Source: Bacteroidales bacterium (lineage in GTDB: Bacteria; Bacteroidota; Bacteroidia; Bacteroidales; M50B96). From it: a stretch of DNA of 64,000 bases. The notes below the pieces were generated by a model. That model was not told the origin of the DNA. It was given only the letters and a program-made list of their open reading frames with translations, and did not search any database. How positions within the stretch are numbered: the first letter of the stretch is position 1; each line of letters begins with the position of its first letter. The translations under genes and the position numbers were made by a program. The stretch lies in assembly GCA_018401015.1 (NCBI GenBank), contig JAGYLP010000003.1, positions 1 through 64,000 of the forward strand. Reading direction: 5' to 3'. Below, piece after piece: positions 46,349 to 54,034 of the stretch.

Positions 46349-48835
46349 TTAAATTTTCAAACTGAAGCCTAAGGTCGGAAGAACCGTTCCGCCTAAGTTT
46401 TGGATAGTACGTAACTGATAACGCTCAGGATTTTCAGGATCAATCATGACCTCGCCATTCTCGTCGAGATTAGTGTAGATAGGAGTGGACGCCGTTTTCT
46501 TATTCAATACATTTTGAACATCGACATACAAATTCAACACAAACTTTTTGAAGTAAAACTCCTTATCGATACGAATATCCAACTGATTGGTCGAAGGCAA
46601 ATTCAACGAATTATAATTGTCGTAATCGACATAGGCTTGGTTGCGAATATCCCACGAAGCAGCTAAAGTCGATAAGTCCATGTCGATAGGTGAATACGGA
46701 CGACCGCCAAGATAACGCCAACGAGCAGCAAAATTCCAGCTTCCCGGGGTACGATAAGAAGCAATTAAATTCACCAACTGACGATTATCCCACGACGAAG
46801 GACGTAATTGGTCGTTTACGTCGGAAAATTCACTGCGGAACAAAGTATAGGTTACGGTAGCATTAAAGTTATTGTAGTCGAGCGCTTTAAAAAGGAATTC
46901 CACTCCATAGGCTCGCCCAAATCCATCGGAAACGACAGCTTCGTCGCCAACCTGCCCAAAATCGGTTCCTTTACTCGCCAGGCTGATTCCTTCGACCACC
47001 GATAAAGGATAGTTATCGTAGTGCTTGTAAAATCCTTCCACCGTAAAACTAAGCTTCTCCTTAGGAAGATACTCAAAACCCATAATCGCCTGATTGGAAA
47101 TAACATATTTGAGCGCTTCGGTTTGATTCACCAATTGATTCAACGTATTTCTAAATCCAAGCGTCGTGTAAGAGGGAGCCATAGCATAACGACCAATATT
47201 CGCATTCCAGTTCAAGGTTTCGGTAAGGCTATAAGTAGCCGACAAGCGGGGAGACAACTGATTCAACGGATTGCGCATCGGTTCGTTGTAATTATTTCCG
47301 GCAATGTTCACCCCAAACGATAATTGTAATCCATCGATTAAATCTTTGTCGGAAATTTGAAAGAAGGCATTATAGAAAAAGAGATCCAATGCGGTGTTAT
47401 AGTTCAAAGGCTGCACTTCATTATCCTGAAAAAACAAACGGAAAGTCTCATTGCTGTATTTAGAGAACTTACCTCCCGCACCCCAGTTTATCCGGTAGCG
47501 AGAACCAAGATAAGTTCGCTCAAAACGAAATTTGTTTTCAATCTCGTCCGATAAATAATCCGAGATTCGCATCAAAGACTCATCATTATTAAGATGCTTG
47601 TAATTAGCATTTCGAAACATGTTCCGACTCAGCACCCAGGTATCGTAGTAATCGCCCTGGAAATATTTGTACACCGCTCCAATCGTATAATTCCATTGCT
47701 TATAAACAGGCAAATAGTTCAGAATGTATTGCTGACCTTCATCGGGGTTTTCCAATCCGGTATTGAGCACCATGTCGTCGATTGCTCCCAGTCCCAAGAT
47801 GGTAAGTTGGCTCTTTTTCGTTAAATCGACCTTGTATTTAAACTGAAAATCGGTGTAGGTCGGAAGGAAAGGTAAGCCAATGGCTGAAAAGAGAAATTGC
47901 AAATATGACTGGCGGGCAGAAGCAATGAAGGAAGCATTCTCGCCAACCGGACCTTCCAGCGTTAATGCCGCATCGGATGCTCCAACCGCTACTTTTGCCT
48001 TGTAAGCGTCGCGTGAACCATCGCGCTGACGAATTTCCATAACCGAGCTAAGAGCATTCACGCGGTTGGCCGGGAAAGCGCCTGTATAGAACGACACATC
48101 CGAAACAAAATCCGGATTGATAATTCCGACACTTCCACCCGATGCTCCTTGCGTTGTAAAATGATTGATTACCGGAATCTCGACACCATCTAAATAAAAT
48201 ACGTTCTCGGAAGGACCACCGCCGCGAACGATTAAGTCGTTGCGATTAGGATCGGTAATTCCAACACCGGGTAGCGTTTGAATTAGTTTAGAAATATCGC
48301 GGTTAACCCCGGCACTCTTTTCAATTTCCTGAACGCCTAAGGTGGTTACCGAAAGCGGACTCTCTATTTTTTTGATATTAGGCTTTTGGCGGACAACAAC
48401 CTCCCCTACCATTAAGGCCGATTCCTGAACGGCTACTTTTACGTCGGTCGTTTGATTCCCTTGTACCTGAATTTCCTGCGAATAGGTTGTTTCGTATCCA
48501 ACGGAACTAACTAACAAACGGTAAAAACCCGGCTTCACATCTTCCAGGAAGAAATCACCATTCATATCGGTTATGGTGCCAATATTAGTACCGTCGATTA
48601 CAACGTTTGCAAATTCAAGCCCCAGGTTCGATTTCGCATCCACTACCTTTCCTTTTACACGTCCCGACTGAGCATGCAGGGATAATGTAGTAATAGTTAA
48701 CAAGAAGAAAAAAGCCAAGATACCTTTCAGGACGAAAGGAATAGAGGGCGTTGTTTGGTTTCTTTTCATCGTTTGCATATTGCCTTTGATAGCCTTAAAG
48801 TTCTTAATGATGTGTAACGAGTTTATTTTTTTCAT
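46349..48835 (-). CDS. TonB-dependent outer-membrane receptor
   Basis: This 828-residue receptor has a signal sequence, a carboxypeptidase-regulatory-like domain (GRVKGKVVDAKSNLGLEFAN, about 58-140), a TonB plug domain (about 165-290: RDISKLIQTLPGVGITDP, NDLIVRGGGPSENVFYLDG) and a 22-strand barrel to the C-terminus (LGFSLKI). It would import a nutrient or metal complex using TonB energy; no SusD partner is adjacent, so a glycan role is not supported. The start is ambiguous: ATG at 48835 gives a 56-residue leader, while ATG at 48769 (MKRNQTTPSIPF) gives a more typical signal peptide. It is divergent from a MarR-type regulator with nested inverted repeats between, and has an exact TATATTTG -7 box. 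Confidence 0.92.
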   Translation of the reverse strand: MKKINSLHIIKNFKAIKGNMQTMKRNQTTPSIPFVLKGILAFFFLLTITTLSLHAQSGRVKGKVVDAKSNLGLEFANVVIDGTNIGTITDMNGDFFLEDVKPGFYRLLVSSVGYETTYSQEIQVQGNQTTDVKVAVQESALMVGEVVVRQKPNIKKIESPLSVTTLGVQEIEKSAGVNRDISKLIQTLPGVGITDPNRNDLIVRGGGPSENVFYLDGVEIPVINHFTTQGASGGSVGIINPDFVSDVSFYTGAFPANRVNALSSVMEIRQRDGSRDAYKAKVAVGASDAALTLEGPVGENASFIASARQSYLQFLFSAIGLPFLPTYTDFQFKYKVDLTKKSQLTILGLGAIDDMVLNTGLENPDEGQQYILNYLPVYKQWNYTIGAVYKYFQGDYYDTWVLSRNMFRNANYKHLNNDESLMRISDYLSDEIENKFRFERTYLGSRYRINWGAGGKFSKYSNETFRLFFQDNEVQPLNYNTALDLFFYNAFFQISDKDLIDGLQLSFGVNIAGNNYNEPMRNPLNQLSPRLSATYSLTETLNWNANIGRYAMAPSYTTLGFRNTLNQLVNQTEALKYVISNQAIMGFEYLPKEKLSFTVEGFYKHYDNYPLSVVEGISLASKGTDFGQVGDEAVVSDGFGRAYGVEFLFKALDYNNFNATVTYTLFRSEFSDVNDQLRPSSWDNRQLVNLIASYRTPGSWNFAARWRYLGGRPYSPIDMDLSTLAASWDIRNQAYVDYDNYNSLNLPSTNQLDIRIDKEFYFKKFVLNLYVDVQNVLNKKTASTPIYTNLDENGEVMIDPENPERYQLRTIQNLGGTVLPTLGFSLKI

Positions 48836-48862
48836 GAGGACTTTTCAAATCTTTTTCGGACG

Positions 48863-48870
48863 CAAATATA
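48863..48870 (-). promoter_or_regulatory. Putative -7 box of the TonB receptor gene
   Basis: Minus-strand TATATTTG matches TAnnTTTG exactly, 28 bp upstream of the ATG at 48835. Confidence 0.55.
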
Positions 48871-49049
48871 CTCTTTTCATGCGAACATAGATTAAATTTG
48901 TACTATTTGTTTAATCTTTTTAAGATTTATTTAAACAACAAATAATTTAACCAGTCTAAAAGACGTAGAACAGTACGCATTTGTTCTTAACAAACAAAGG
49001 GTAAAAAAGATTAGCATTTTAAAGAAGAATGAATATTCAGTTCAATTTG

Positions 49050-49057
49050 TAACTTTG
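49050..49057 (+). promoter_or_regulatory. Putative -7 box of the MarR-type gene
   Basis: TAACTTTG is an exact TAnnTTTG match, 23 bp upstream of the ATG at 49081. Confidence 0.55.
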
Positions 49058-49080
49058 CAACCGCCTTGAAAACAATCCCA

Positions 49081-49749
49081 ATGAAATCGAAAGAAATTCT
49101 GATACAAATAATTGAACAGCTGGACGAATTTGAGAACCAGTGCAAGAAGGTCGACATGGAAGTAAACATGAGCGACTTCATTGGTTTTTTAAATGCGAAT
49201 ATATATTCCCGTGGGATCAAGGCACAATCGATTAGTGGTGGACAGGAAGAATATCCGGGCGGGATGGCTGCGACCAAAGATCGTGAAACCGACATTTCGA
49301 TACTCATTGTAATGATGTATCGTTACGCTAAGTCTTATTTAAAGAAGGCTTTTGCCAACAGTATTATTCGCACAGCCGATGAGTTTTCATACCTTATTAC
49401 ATTGCTTACTCACGAGAGCATGGTAAAAACGGAGTTAATCCATACTCAGGTAATGGAAAAAACATCCGGGATGGAAATTATTAAGCGACTTATTCGCTTG
49501 AACCTGGTTGAATCGTTCGACGATCCGATAGACAAGCGAAGCACACGGATTCGGATTTCCGACGAAGGGAAGCGCGAGTTAGGCAAAATCTTCCCCCAAA
49601 TGCAGTTGGTTTCGAGGTTAGTACCCGGCGATTTAAACGAAGCAGAAAGGAATCAATTAGCTTATTTACTGCGGCGACTCGATCATTTCCATCACCATCT
49701 GTATCAAGAGGCTAAAACAGAACCATTGGAAAATTTGGTTAACAATTAG
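49081..49749 (+). CDS. MarR-type winged-helix transcription regulator
   Basis: The start is taken at the ATG at 49081 (MKSKEILIQIIEQ); the TTG at 49066 adds only five residues and sits close to the -7 box. The 222-residue protein has N-terminal helices (FENQCKKVDMEVNMSDF) and a central winged helix (about 118-170) with EFSYLITLLTHES, TSGMEIIKRLIRLNLVES and the wing DKRSTRIRISDEGKREL, typical of MarR family DNA-binding domains. A C-terminal dimerisation helix ends in HFHHHLYQE, a His-rich stretch that could bind metal, though this is speculative. It lies divergently next to the TonB-dependent receptor with operator-like dyads between, so autoregulation plus control of the receptor is the simplest model. 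Confidence 0.82.
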   Translation: MKSKEILIQIIEQLDEFENQCKKVDMEVNMSDFIGFLNANIYSRGIKAQSISGGQEEYPGGMAATKDRETDISILIVMMYRYAKSYLKKAFANSIIRTADEFSYLITLLTHESMVKTELIHTQVMEKTSGMEIIKRLIRLNLVESFDDPIDKRSTRIRISDEGKRELGKIFPQMQLVSRLVPGDLNEAERNQLAYLLRRLDHFHHHLYQEAKTEPLENLVNN

Positions 49750-49796
49750 TTCATTCTATTCTTAGATTCGAACCTTCAAAATTCAGGGAATTAATC

Positions 49797-49804
49797 TACA
49801 TTTG
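49797..49804 (+). promoter_or_regulatory. Putative -7 box of the small acidic protein gene
   Basis: TACATTTG matches TAnnTTTG exactly, 34 bp upstream of the ATG at 49839. Confidence 0.5.
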
Positions 49805-49838
49805 TCCGCAAACTCATATTCACTAACACTACAGAGCC

Positions 49839-50135
49839 ATGTTGCCAAAATTTTTAATCGCTGACAATTCCCAGCAAGCACCTGAAAACATTTATGTGGT
49901 GCATAACGAGAACCCTCGTTGCATCTTTGAATGTGGGGTGGAAGAAGATTTTTTTGAAAATCATATCATTCACTGGATTGATGAAAAACCTTCCGATTCT
50001 GCAGCTGTTGAAGCACTCACTCAAGCTGCAGGAAATTTCCTCGACGATGAGCTAGACGCTCAAGAGCAATTATTTGAAGACGAATTCATGTTCGACGAAG
50101 AAGACTTCGACGAAGAGGAAGAACCCGAAAAATAA
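49839..50135 (+). CDS. Small acidic protein, unknown function
   Basis: I do not recognise a named domain in this 98-residue cytoplasmic protein. The N-terminal ~65 residues look folded (MLPKFLIADNSQ..., NIYVVHNENPRCIFEC, IIHWIDEKPSD), with two Cys residues, and the C-terminal third is a highly acidic tail rich in Glu, Asp and Phe (EDEFMFDEEDFDEEEEPEK). There is no signal peptide or membrane helix. ATG at 49839. A good upstream -7 box and a strong Rho-independent terminator directly after it indicate a real monocistronic gene. The acidic tail suggests binding to a basic partner such as RNA-binding or ribosomal proteins, but this is speculation. Confidence 0.78.
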   Translation: MLPKFLIADNSQQAPENIYVVHNENPRCIFECGVEEDFFENHIIHWIDEKPSDSAAVEALTQAAGNFLDDELDAQEQLFEDEFMFDEEDFDEEEEPEK

Positions 50136-50155
50136 TCGAGACTGAAAAACATTTA

Positions 50156-50187
50156 AAAGCGATTATCTCATCATAATCGCTTTTTTT
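50156..50187 (+). terminator. Rho-independent terminator after the acidic protein gene
   Basis: An 11-bp perfect stem (AAAGCGATTAT at 50156-50166, complement at 50173-50183) has a 6-nt loop and runs into a T7 tract, 20 bp after the stop. Confidence 0.85.
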
Positions 50188-50220
50188 GTGTTTTATCGCA
50201 TACCCATAAATCCCATTTGC

Positions 50221-50841
50221 ATGGAAATTAAAACGGCACAATTCTTAATGAGTAATTCCAAGTTGAGCGATTGCCCCACCCGGATCATTCCGGAATATGC
50301 CTTTATTGGTCGATCGAATGTGGGAAAAAGCTCCTTGATTAATATGCTAACCCGTCATAAAAATCTAGCCAAAACATCGGGCAAACCGGGTAAAACCCGA
50401 CTAATCAATCATTTCATTATCAACGACTCGTGGTACCTGGTCGATTTACCCGGGTATGGCTATGCCAAAGTGTCGAAAACCGAAAGAGCCAAGTTTCATA
50501 AATTGATTAACAGTTATTTGATTAATCGCACCCAACTCTTCGCACTATTTGTTCTTATCGACATTCGCCACGAACCCCAAACCATCGATTTAGAGTTTAT
50601 GGAATACCTGGGAATAAGTGGAATTCCCTTTGCGATTATTTTCACGAAAGCCGACAAGTTAAAACCCGGAGCCATCGACCAGGCAATCGCTGCATATCGT
50701 GAAAAAATGCTGGAAAGTTGGGAAAGCTTTCCGATCCATTTTGTAAGCTCGGCTAGCAATGAATTGGGGCGAGATACCTTATTAAACTACATCGACGAAC
50801 TCAATCAAACTTGGATAAAACAGCAATCGATAGAGTCCTAG
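50221..50841 (+). CDS. engB: Ribosome biogenesis GTP-binding protein EngB (YsxC/YihA)
   Basis: This small TrmE-Era-EngA-EngB-type GTPase is needed for large ribosomal subunit assembly. The start is the ATG at 50221 (MEIKTAQFLMSNSK), giving 206 residues of normal EngB length; the GTG at 50188 falls at the end of the preceding terminator and is rejected. The motifs are G1 GRSNVGKSS (residues 30-38), the G2 region KTSGKPGKTR (51-60), G3 DLPGYG (75-80), G4 TKAD and G5 SSAS. The KVSKTERAKF and INSYLINR segments after G3 are typical. It is preceded by the terminator of the acidic-protein gene and followed by a 163-bp gap before plsY. Confidence 0.95.
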   Translation: MEIKTAQFLMSNSKLSDCPTRIIPEYAFIGRSNVGKSSLINMLTRHKNLAKTSGKPGKTRLINHFIINDSWYLVDLPGYGYAKVSKTERAKFHKLINSYLINRTQLFALFVLIDIRHEPQTIDLEFMEYLGISGIPFAIIFTKADKLKPGAIDQAIAAYREKMLESWESFPIHFVSSASNELGRDTLLNYIDELNQTWIKQQSIES

Positions 50842-50921
50842 AAGTGCCCACTAACAAAGGAATTGGTGAGTTTAACCCTTTTTAGGAAGCGTCAAGGAGT
50901 TCGACTTAAGTTCATTTTTCC

Positions 50922-50929
50922 TATGTTTG
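50922..50929 (+). promoter_or_regulatory. Putative -7 box of plsY
   Basis: TATGTTTG matches TAnnTTTG exactly, 75 bp upstream of the plsY ATG, leaving a leader of about 70 nt. Confidence 0.45.
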
Positions 50930-51004
50930 CAAAACTTTTTCCTTAATGAATTATTAAGTAAATCTTAATCGGAAAGTCACTTCGCCCATTTTTAGATGTA
51001 AATC

Positions 51005-51646
51005 ATGGATATAACCTACATACTGCTTTTTATTCTGGCTTATTTAATCGGTTCCATTCCAACCGCGGTCTGGCTTGGGAAAGGCTTCTTTGGCGTCGAT
51101 GTGCGTCAACACGGTAGCGGAAATGCCGGTGCAACGAATGTATTCCGTGTACTAGGTCAGAAAGCAGGGATAGCGGTTTTTCTCATCGATGCCGCCAAAG
51201 GAATGCTGGCAGTAAATCTTACCGACTTCTTTTTTGTTCCGATTCAAGATGAAAACCTACTTATTGGCTTACAGTTACTTCTAGGGCTTTTAGCAATGGC
51301 CGGACATGTTTTCCCCTTATTTGCAGGCTTTAAAGGAGGGAAAGGAGTCGCAACCTTATTCGGAGTGGTTCTGGGCATCCATTTCTTTGCCGCTCTAACT
51401 GCCTTTGTCATCTTCTGGGTTGTATTGTTGCTCTCTAAGTATGTTAGTCTCAGCTCACTTACCGCAGGAATAAGCTTCCCAATCCTACTCATTTTCGCCT
51501 TCGACAGCACCCCCCTCTCACTTACTATTTTTTCGCTGCTAGTAGCTGTTTTACTCATTATTACGCATCAAAAAAATATCGGTCGCTTATTGCGGCGAGA
51601 AGAAAACCGCATCAGCCTTAAAAAGAAAAGCGGTCCACTTTCCTAA
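51005..51646 (+). CDS. plsY: Glycerol-3-phosphate acyltransferase PlsY
   Basis: This 213-residue integral membrane enzyme moves an acyl group from acyl phosphate to glycerol 3-phosphate, the first step of phospholipid synthesis (EC 2.3.1.275). The three conserved loops are present: AYLIGSIPTAVWLGK followed by HGSGNAGATNVFRVLG (phosphate contact), then AGHVFPLFAGFKGGKGVATLFG, and a SLSSLTAG segment. About five hydrophobic helices and a basic C-terminal tail (RRLLRREENR-type) match the family. ATG at 51005. It needs acyl phosphate made by PlsX, which is not in the window. A -7 box lies 75 bp upstream. Confidence 0.95.
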   Translation: MDITYILLFILAYLIGSIPTAVWLGKGFFGVDVRQHGSGNAGATNVFRVLGQKAGIAVFLIDAAKGMLAVNLTDFFFVPIQDENLLIGLQLLLGLLAMAGHVFPLFAGFKGGKGVATLFGVVLGIHFFAALTAFVIFWVVLLLSKYVSLSSLTAGISFPILLIFAFDSTPLSLTIFSLLVAVLLIITHQKNIGRLLRREENRISLKKKSGPLS

Positions 51647-51772
51647 GATTCACCAAACCCAAATCCTCCTCCATTACAAACCCCTTTTGTTTGGTCGCAA
51701 AATAAGTTGTGTCGACTAAAAATTAAATTTCAACAGCTTTTTAACACTTCAAAAATTTAGCTGATTTTAGCG

Positions 51773-51780
51773 TACTTTTG
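51773..51780 (+). promoter_or_regulatory. Putative -7 box of prs
   Basis: TACTTTTG matches TAnnTTTG exactly, 24 bp upstream of the prs ATG at 51805, implying a very short leader. Confidence 0.55.
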
Positions 51781-51804
51781 ACCGCACACTAAAATCAACG
51801 AGCT

Positions 51805-52746
51805 ATGTCATTATCGAACAATCCCTTGAAGATCTTCGCAGGAAGAGAATCGGAATACATTGGGTCTCAAATTGCTGCCCATTATGGAACCGATTTAGGG
51901 AAAATTGAGTTTAGAAAATTCTCCGATGGAGAGTTTGAAGTCGCCTTCGACGAAACCGTGAGAGGCGCCCATGTTTTCATCGTACAATCGACCTTCCCTC
52001 CCACCGAGAATCTATTTGAACTATTGTTGCTAATCGATGCCGCTCGGAGGGCTTCAGCCTATAAAATCATTGCAGTTATCCCATATTTTGGCTTTGCCCG
52101 CCAAGATCGAAAGGACAAGCCGCGCTGTTCGATCGGCAGTAAACTTATTGCAAACCTTCTTACAGCATCGGGGGTAGACCGGGTAATGACACTGGATTTA
52201 CACGCCGATCAAATTCAAGGTTTCTTCGATCTGCCGGTTGATCATCTCTACGCATCGTCGGTTTTTGTGCCATATATCAAGAGTCTTGAGCTGGAGGATT
52301 TAGTGGTTGCAGCGCCCGATATGGGAGGCGCCAAAAGAGCGAATAACTGGGCTAAGTTTTTAAGTTGCGATTTAGTGGTAAGCCATAAGGTAAGAAAAGC
52401 GGAAAACCAAGTAGAGAGCATTACGGTAATTGGCGATGTGCAGGACAAAAATGTGGTTATTGTGGATGATCTAATCGATACAGCAGGCACCATAACCAAA
52501 GCAGCTGAAATTATGATGGAACGAGGCGCCAAATCGATACGAGCAGTGTGTACTCATCCTGTTTTATCGGGCCCCGCGTACGAGAATATCGAGAAATCGC
52601 CTATTTGCGAGCTCATTACCAGCGACTCCATCCCCTTGAAGCAACACAGCGATAAAATAAAGGTGCTTTCTATCGCGCCGGTATTTGCCGATGTGATAAA
52701 AAAAGTGTATCAACATCAATCCATTAGCTCAAATTTTATTATTTAA
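51805..52746 (+). CDS. prs: Ribose-phosphate pyrophosphokinase
   Basis: This 313-residue class I enzyme makes PRPP from ribose 5-phosphate and ATP (EC 2.7.6.1), feeding purine, pyrimidine, NAD, His and Trp synthesis. The flexible-loop and ATP contacts (FGFARQDRKDKPR), the metal site in TLDLHADQIQGFFDLPVDHLY, and the PRPP-binding loop VVIVDDLIDTAGT are all intact. The N-terminal ESEYIGSQIAAHYG and FSDGEFEVAFDETVRG are standard. ATG at 51805. It is followed by rplY after 90 bp with its own -7 box, so the prs, rplY and pth genes may be partly co-transcribed. Confidence 0.96.
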   Translation: MSLSNNPLKIFAGRESEYIGSQIAAHYGTDLGKIEFRKFSDGEFEVAFDETVRGAHVFIVQSTFPPTENLFELLLLIDAARRASAYKIIAVIPYFGFARQDRKDKPRCSIGSKLIANLLTASGVDRVMTLDLHADQIQGFFDLPVDHLYASSVFVPYIKSLELEDLVVAAPDMGGAKRANNWAKFLSCDLVVSHKVRKAENQVESITVIGDVQDKNVVIVDDLIDTAGTITKAAEIMMERGAKSIRAVCTHPVLSGPAYENIEKSPICELITSDSIPLKQHSDKIKVLSIAPVFADVIKKVYQHQSISSNFII

Positions 52747-52749
52747 TTC

Positions 52750-52757
52750 TATCTTTG
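52750..52757 (+). promoter_or_regulatory. Putative -7 box of rplY-pth
   Basis: TATCTTTG matches TAnnTTTG exactly, starting 4 bp after the prs stop. It leaves a leader of roughly 75 nt before the rplY ATG at 52837. Confidence 0.5.
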
Positions 52758-52772
52758 CGCCCGAAAATTTAG

Positions 52773-52811
52773 GCGTTTAACGCGTGATGGGGACTCATCG
52801 AACCGATGCGT
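52773..52811 (+). promoter_or_regulatory. Possible structured leader of rplY
   Basis: The leader contains GCGTTTAACGC (52773-52783) and a hairpin CATCG-aac-CGATG (52796-52808) extended by AC/GT pairs. Ribosomal-protein leaders often fold for autoregulation, but L25-type leaders are not well defined and the stems are short. Confidence 0.25.
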
Positions 52812-52836
52812 CCAAGTAGCGCACAAAGTGTTAACA

Positions 52837-53442
52837 ATGAAAACAATTCAAATTAACGGGACTCCCCGTGAAGGCTTCGGTAAAAGAGATGCCAAAAATG
52901 TTCGTAAGATGAACCATGTACCCTGTGTACTGTATGGTGGTCAGGACAACATCCATTTCACGGCTCATGCCAACGAATTAGGAAAAATCATCTATACACC
53001 CAATGTGTATCAGGTATCGTTAAACATCGACGGGAAATCGGTTCCTTGTATCCTTAAAGAAATTCAATTTCATCCGGTTACCGATGCTATCTTACACATC
53101 GATTTCATCCAGGTTATCGATGGCAAACCACTCGACATCAAACTTCCGGTCAAATTGAACGGTTTGGCAGCGGGTGTAAAAGCCGGTGGTAAATTAAGTC
53201 TGAACATGAAACGAATTAAAGTTCGTGGCATGATCGATAAGTTACCCGACTTTTTGGATGTAGATGTAACCAGCTTGAAATTAGGAAAATCAATCAAAAT
53301 TCAATCGCTCAATTTCGATGGTTTGGAAGTACTCGAACCGAAAAATGCGGTTGTTGCCATGGTTAAACTCACCCGTGCTTCGCGTGGTATGGCTGCTAAT
53401 GCAGAAGACAGCGACGAAGAAGGTGGTGATTCGAACGAATAG
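52837..53442 (+). CDS. rplY: 50S ribosomal protein L25/Ctc
   Basis: This long-form L25 (general stress protein Ctc type) binds 5S rRNA. The start is at the ATG at 52837 (MKTIQINGTPREGFGKRDAK); a GTG 9 bp upstream is in frame but unlikely. The 201-residue chain has the N-terminal L25 barrel (residues 1-~90, with VPCVLYGGQDNIHFTA and HPVTDAILHIDFIQV) and the C-terminal TL5/CTC beta domain (~95-180, including GVKAGGKLSLNMKRIKVRG and KLGKSIKIQSL). A short acidic tail ends the protein. It lies 28 bp upstream of pth, a common pairing, since both act in translation. It has its own -7 box and a 75-nt leader. Confidence 0.95.
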   Translation: MKTIQINGTPREGFGKRDAKNVRKMNHVPCVLYGGQDNIHFTAHANELGKIIYTPNVYQVSLNIDGKSVPCILKEIQFHPVTDAILHIDFIQVIDGKPLDIKLPVKLNGLAAGVKAGGKLSLNMKRIKVRGMIDKLPDFLDVDVTSLKLGKSIKIQSLNFDGLEVLEPKNAVVAMVKLTRASRGMAANAEDSDEEGGDSNE

Positions 53443-53470
53443 TCTTTTAAACTCCTACCAATCCGTCTAA

Positions 53471-54034
53471 GTGAAATATCTAATTGTAGGACTGGGAAAT
53501 ATTGGCAGGGAGTACGAAAATACCCGGCATAATGTTGGGTTCGATGTATTGGACGCTTTAGCTAAAGCGTCCAATACTCTTTTTACCCCCGGCCGATATG
53601 GCGACCAGTGCGAAATAAAACACCGAGGCCGAATCCTCGTCCTCCTAAAACCCTCCACCTACGTCAACCTGAGTGGGAAGGCGGTTCAGTATTGGCTAAC
53701 TAAAACAAAAATTCCCCTCGAAAACCTGCTTATCATTGCCGACGATTTAGCCCTTCCCTTTGGAACGCTTCGACTCCGCCCGAAAGGAGGCGATGCCGGT
53801 CACAATGGATTAAAAAGTATTCAGGAAACAATTGGGACTCAACAGTACGCTCGCTTACGATTTGGAATCGGAAGCGAATTTCCTCAAGGTCACCAAGTAG
53901 ATTATGTCTTGGGAACCTGGAGCCCCGAAGAAAAAAAGAAACTTGCAGAGCGATTAGAAACTTCGGGGAAAATCATCCTGTCTTTTGCAAGTATTGGGGT
54001 TGGCCTTACGATGACTCAGTACAACAACAAATAA
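53471..54034 (+). CDS. pth: Peptidyl-tRNA hydrolase
   Basis: This 187-residue enzyme cleaves peptidyl-tRNA released from stalled ribosomes (EC 3.1.1.29). The start is GTG at 53471 because the protein must begin [11 protein letters not shown] at residues 2-12; no ATG is available. Catalytic and binding residues are in place: Asn10, His20 (NTRHNVGFD), the NLSGKAV segment, Asp in [10 protein letters not shown], and Asn in [11 protein letters not shown]. Oddity: bases 53546-53577, encoding residues 26-36 ([11 protein letters not shown]), form a perfect 32-nt palindrome in frame. The stop abuts the stop of the convergent T9SS gene with no spacer. Confidence 0.95.
   Translation: MKYLIVGLGNIGREYENTRHNVGFDVLDALAKASNTLFTPGRYGDQCEIKHRGRILVLLKPSTYVNLSGKAVQYWLTKTKIPLENLLIIADDLALPFGTLRLRPKGGDAGHNGLKSIQETIGTQQYARLRFGIGSEFPQGHQVDYVLGTWSPEEKKKLAERLETSGKIILSFASIGVGLTMTQYNNK
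53546..53577. repeat. Perfect 32-nt palindrome inside pth
   Basis: The sequence starts GTATTGGACGCTTTAG and its second half is the exact reverse complement of the first, with no spacer. It begins exactly at a codon boundary (Val26 of pth), so both strands encode the same peptide [11 protein letters not shown] single-strand copy could form a 14-bp hairpin with a 4-nt loop in mRNA or a cruciform in DNA. Confidence 0.95.

Larger units (their letters stand above)
48836..49080. other. Divergent regulatory region between receptor and MarR-type gene
   Basis: This very AT-rich 245-bp region holds back-to-back -7 boxes (48863-48870 minus; 49050-49057 plus) and nested inverted repeats centred near 48903 and 48920. 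These include GATTAAA/TTTAATC arms (48890-48896, 48910-48916), AATCTT-ttt-AAGATT (48913-48927) and GTTTAA/TTAAAC (48909-48914, 48931-48936). MarR proteins typically bind such dyads. Confidence 0.45.

Noticed and set aside
53467-53658. Minus-strand 63-codon frame in pth sharing a peptide with Pth
   Set aside because: The shared peptide [11 protein letters not shown] is fully explained by the in-frame perfect palindrome, not by a second gene.
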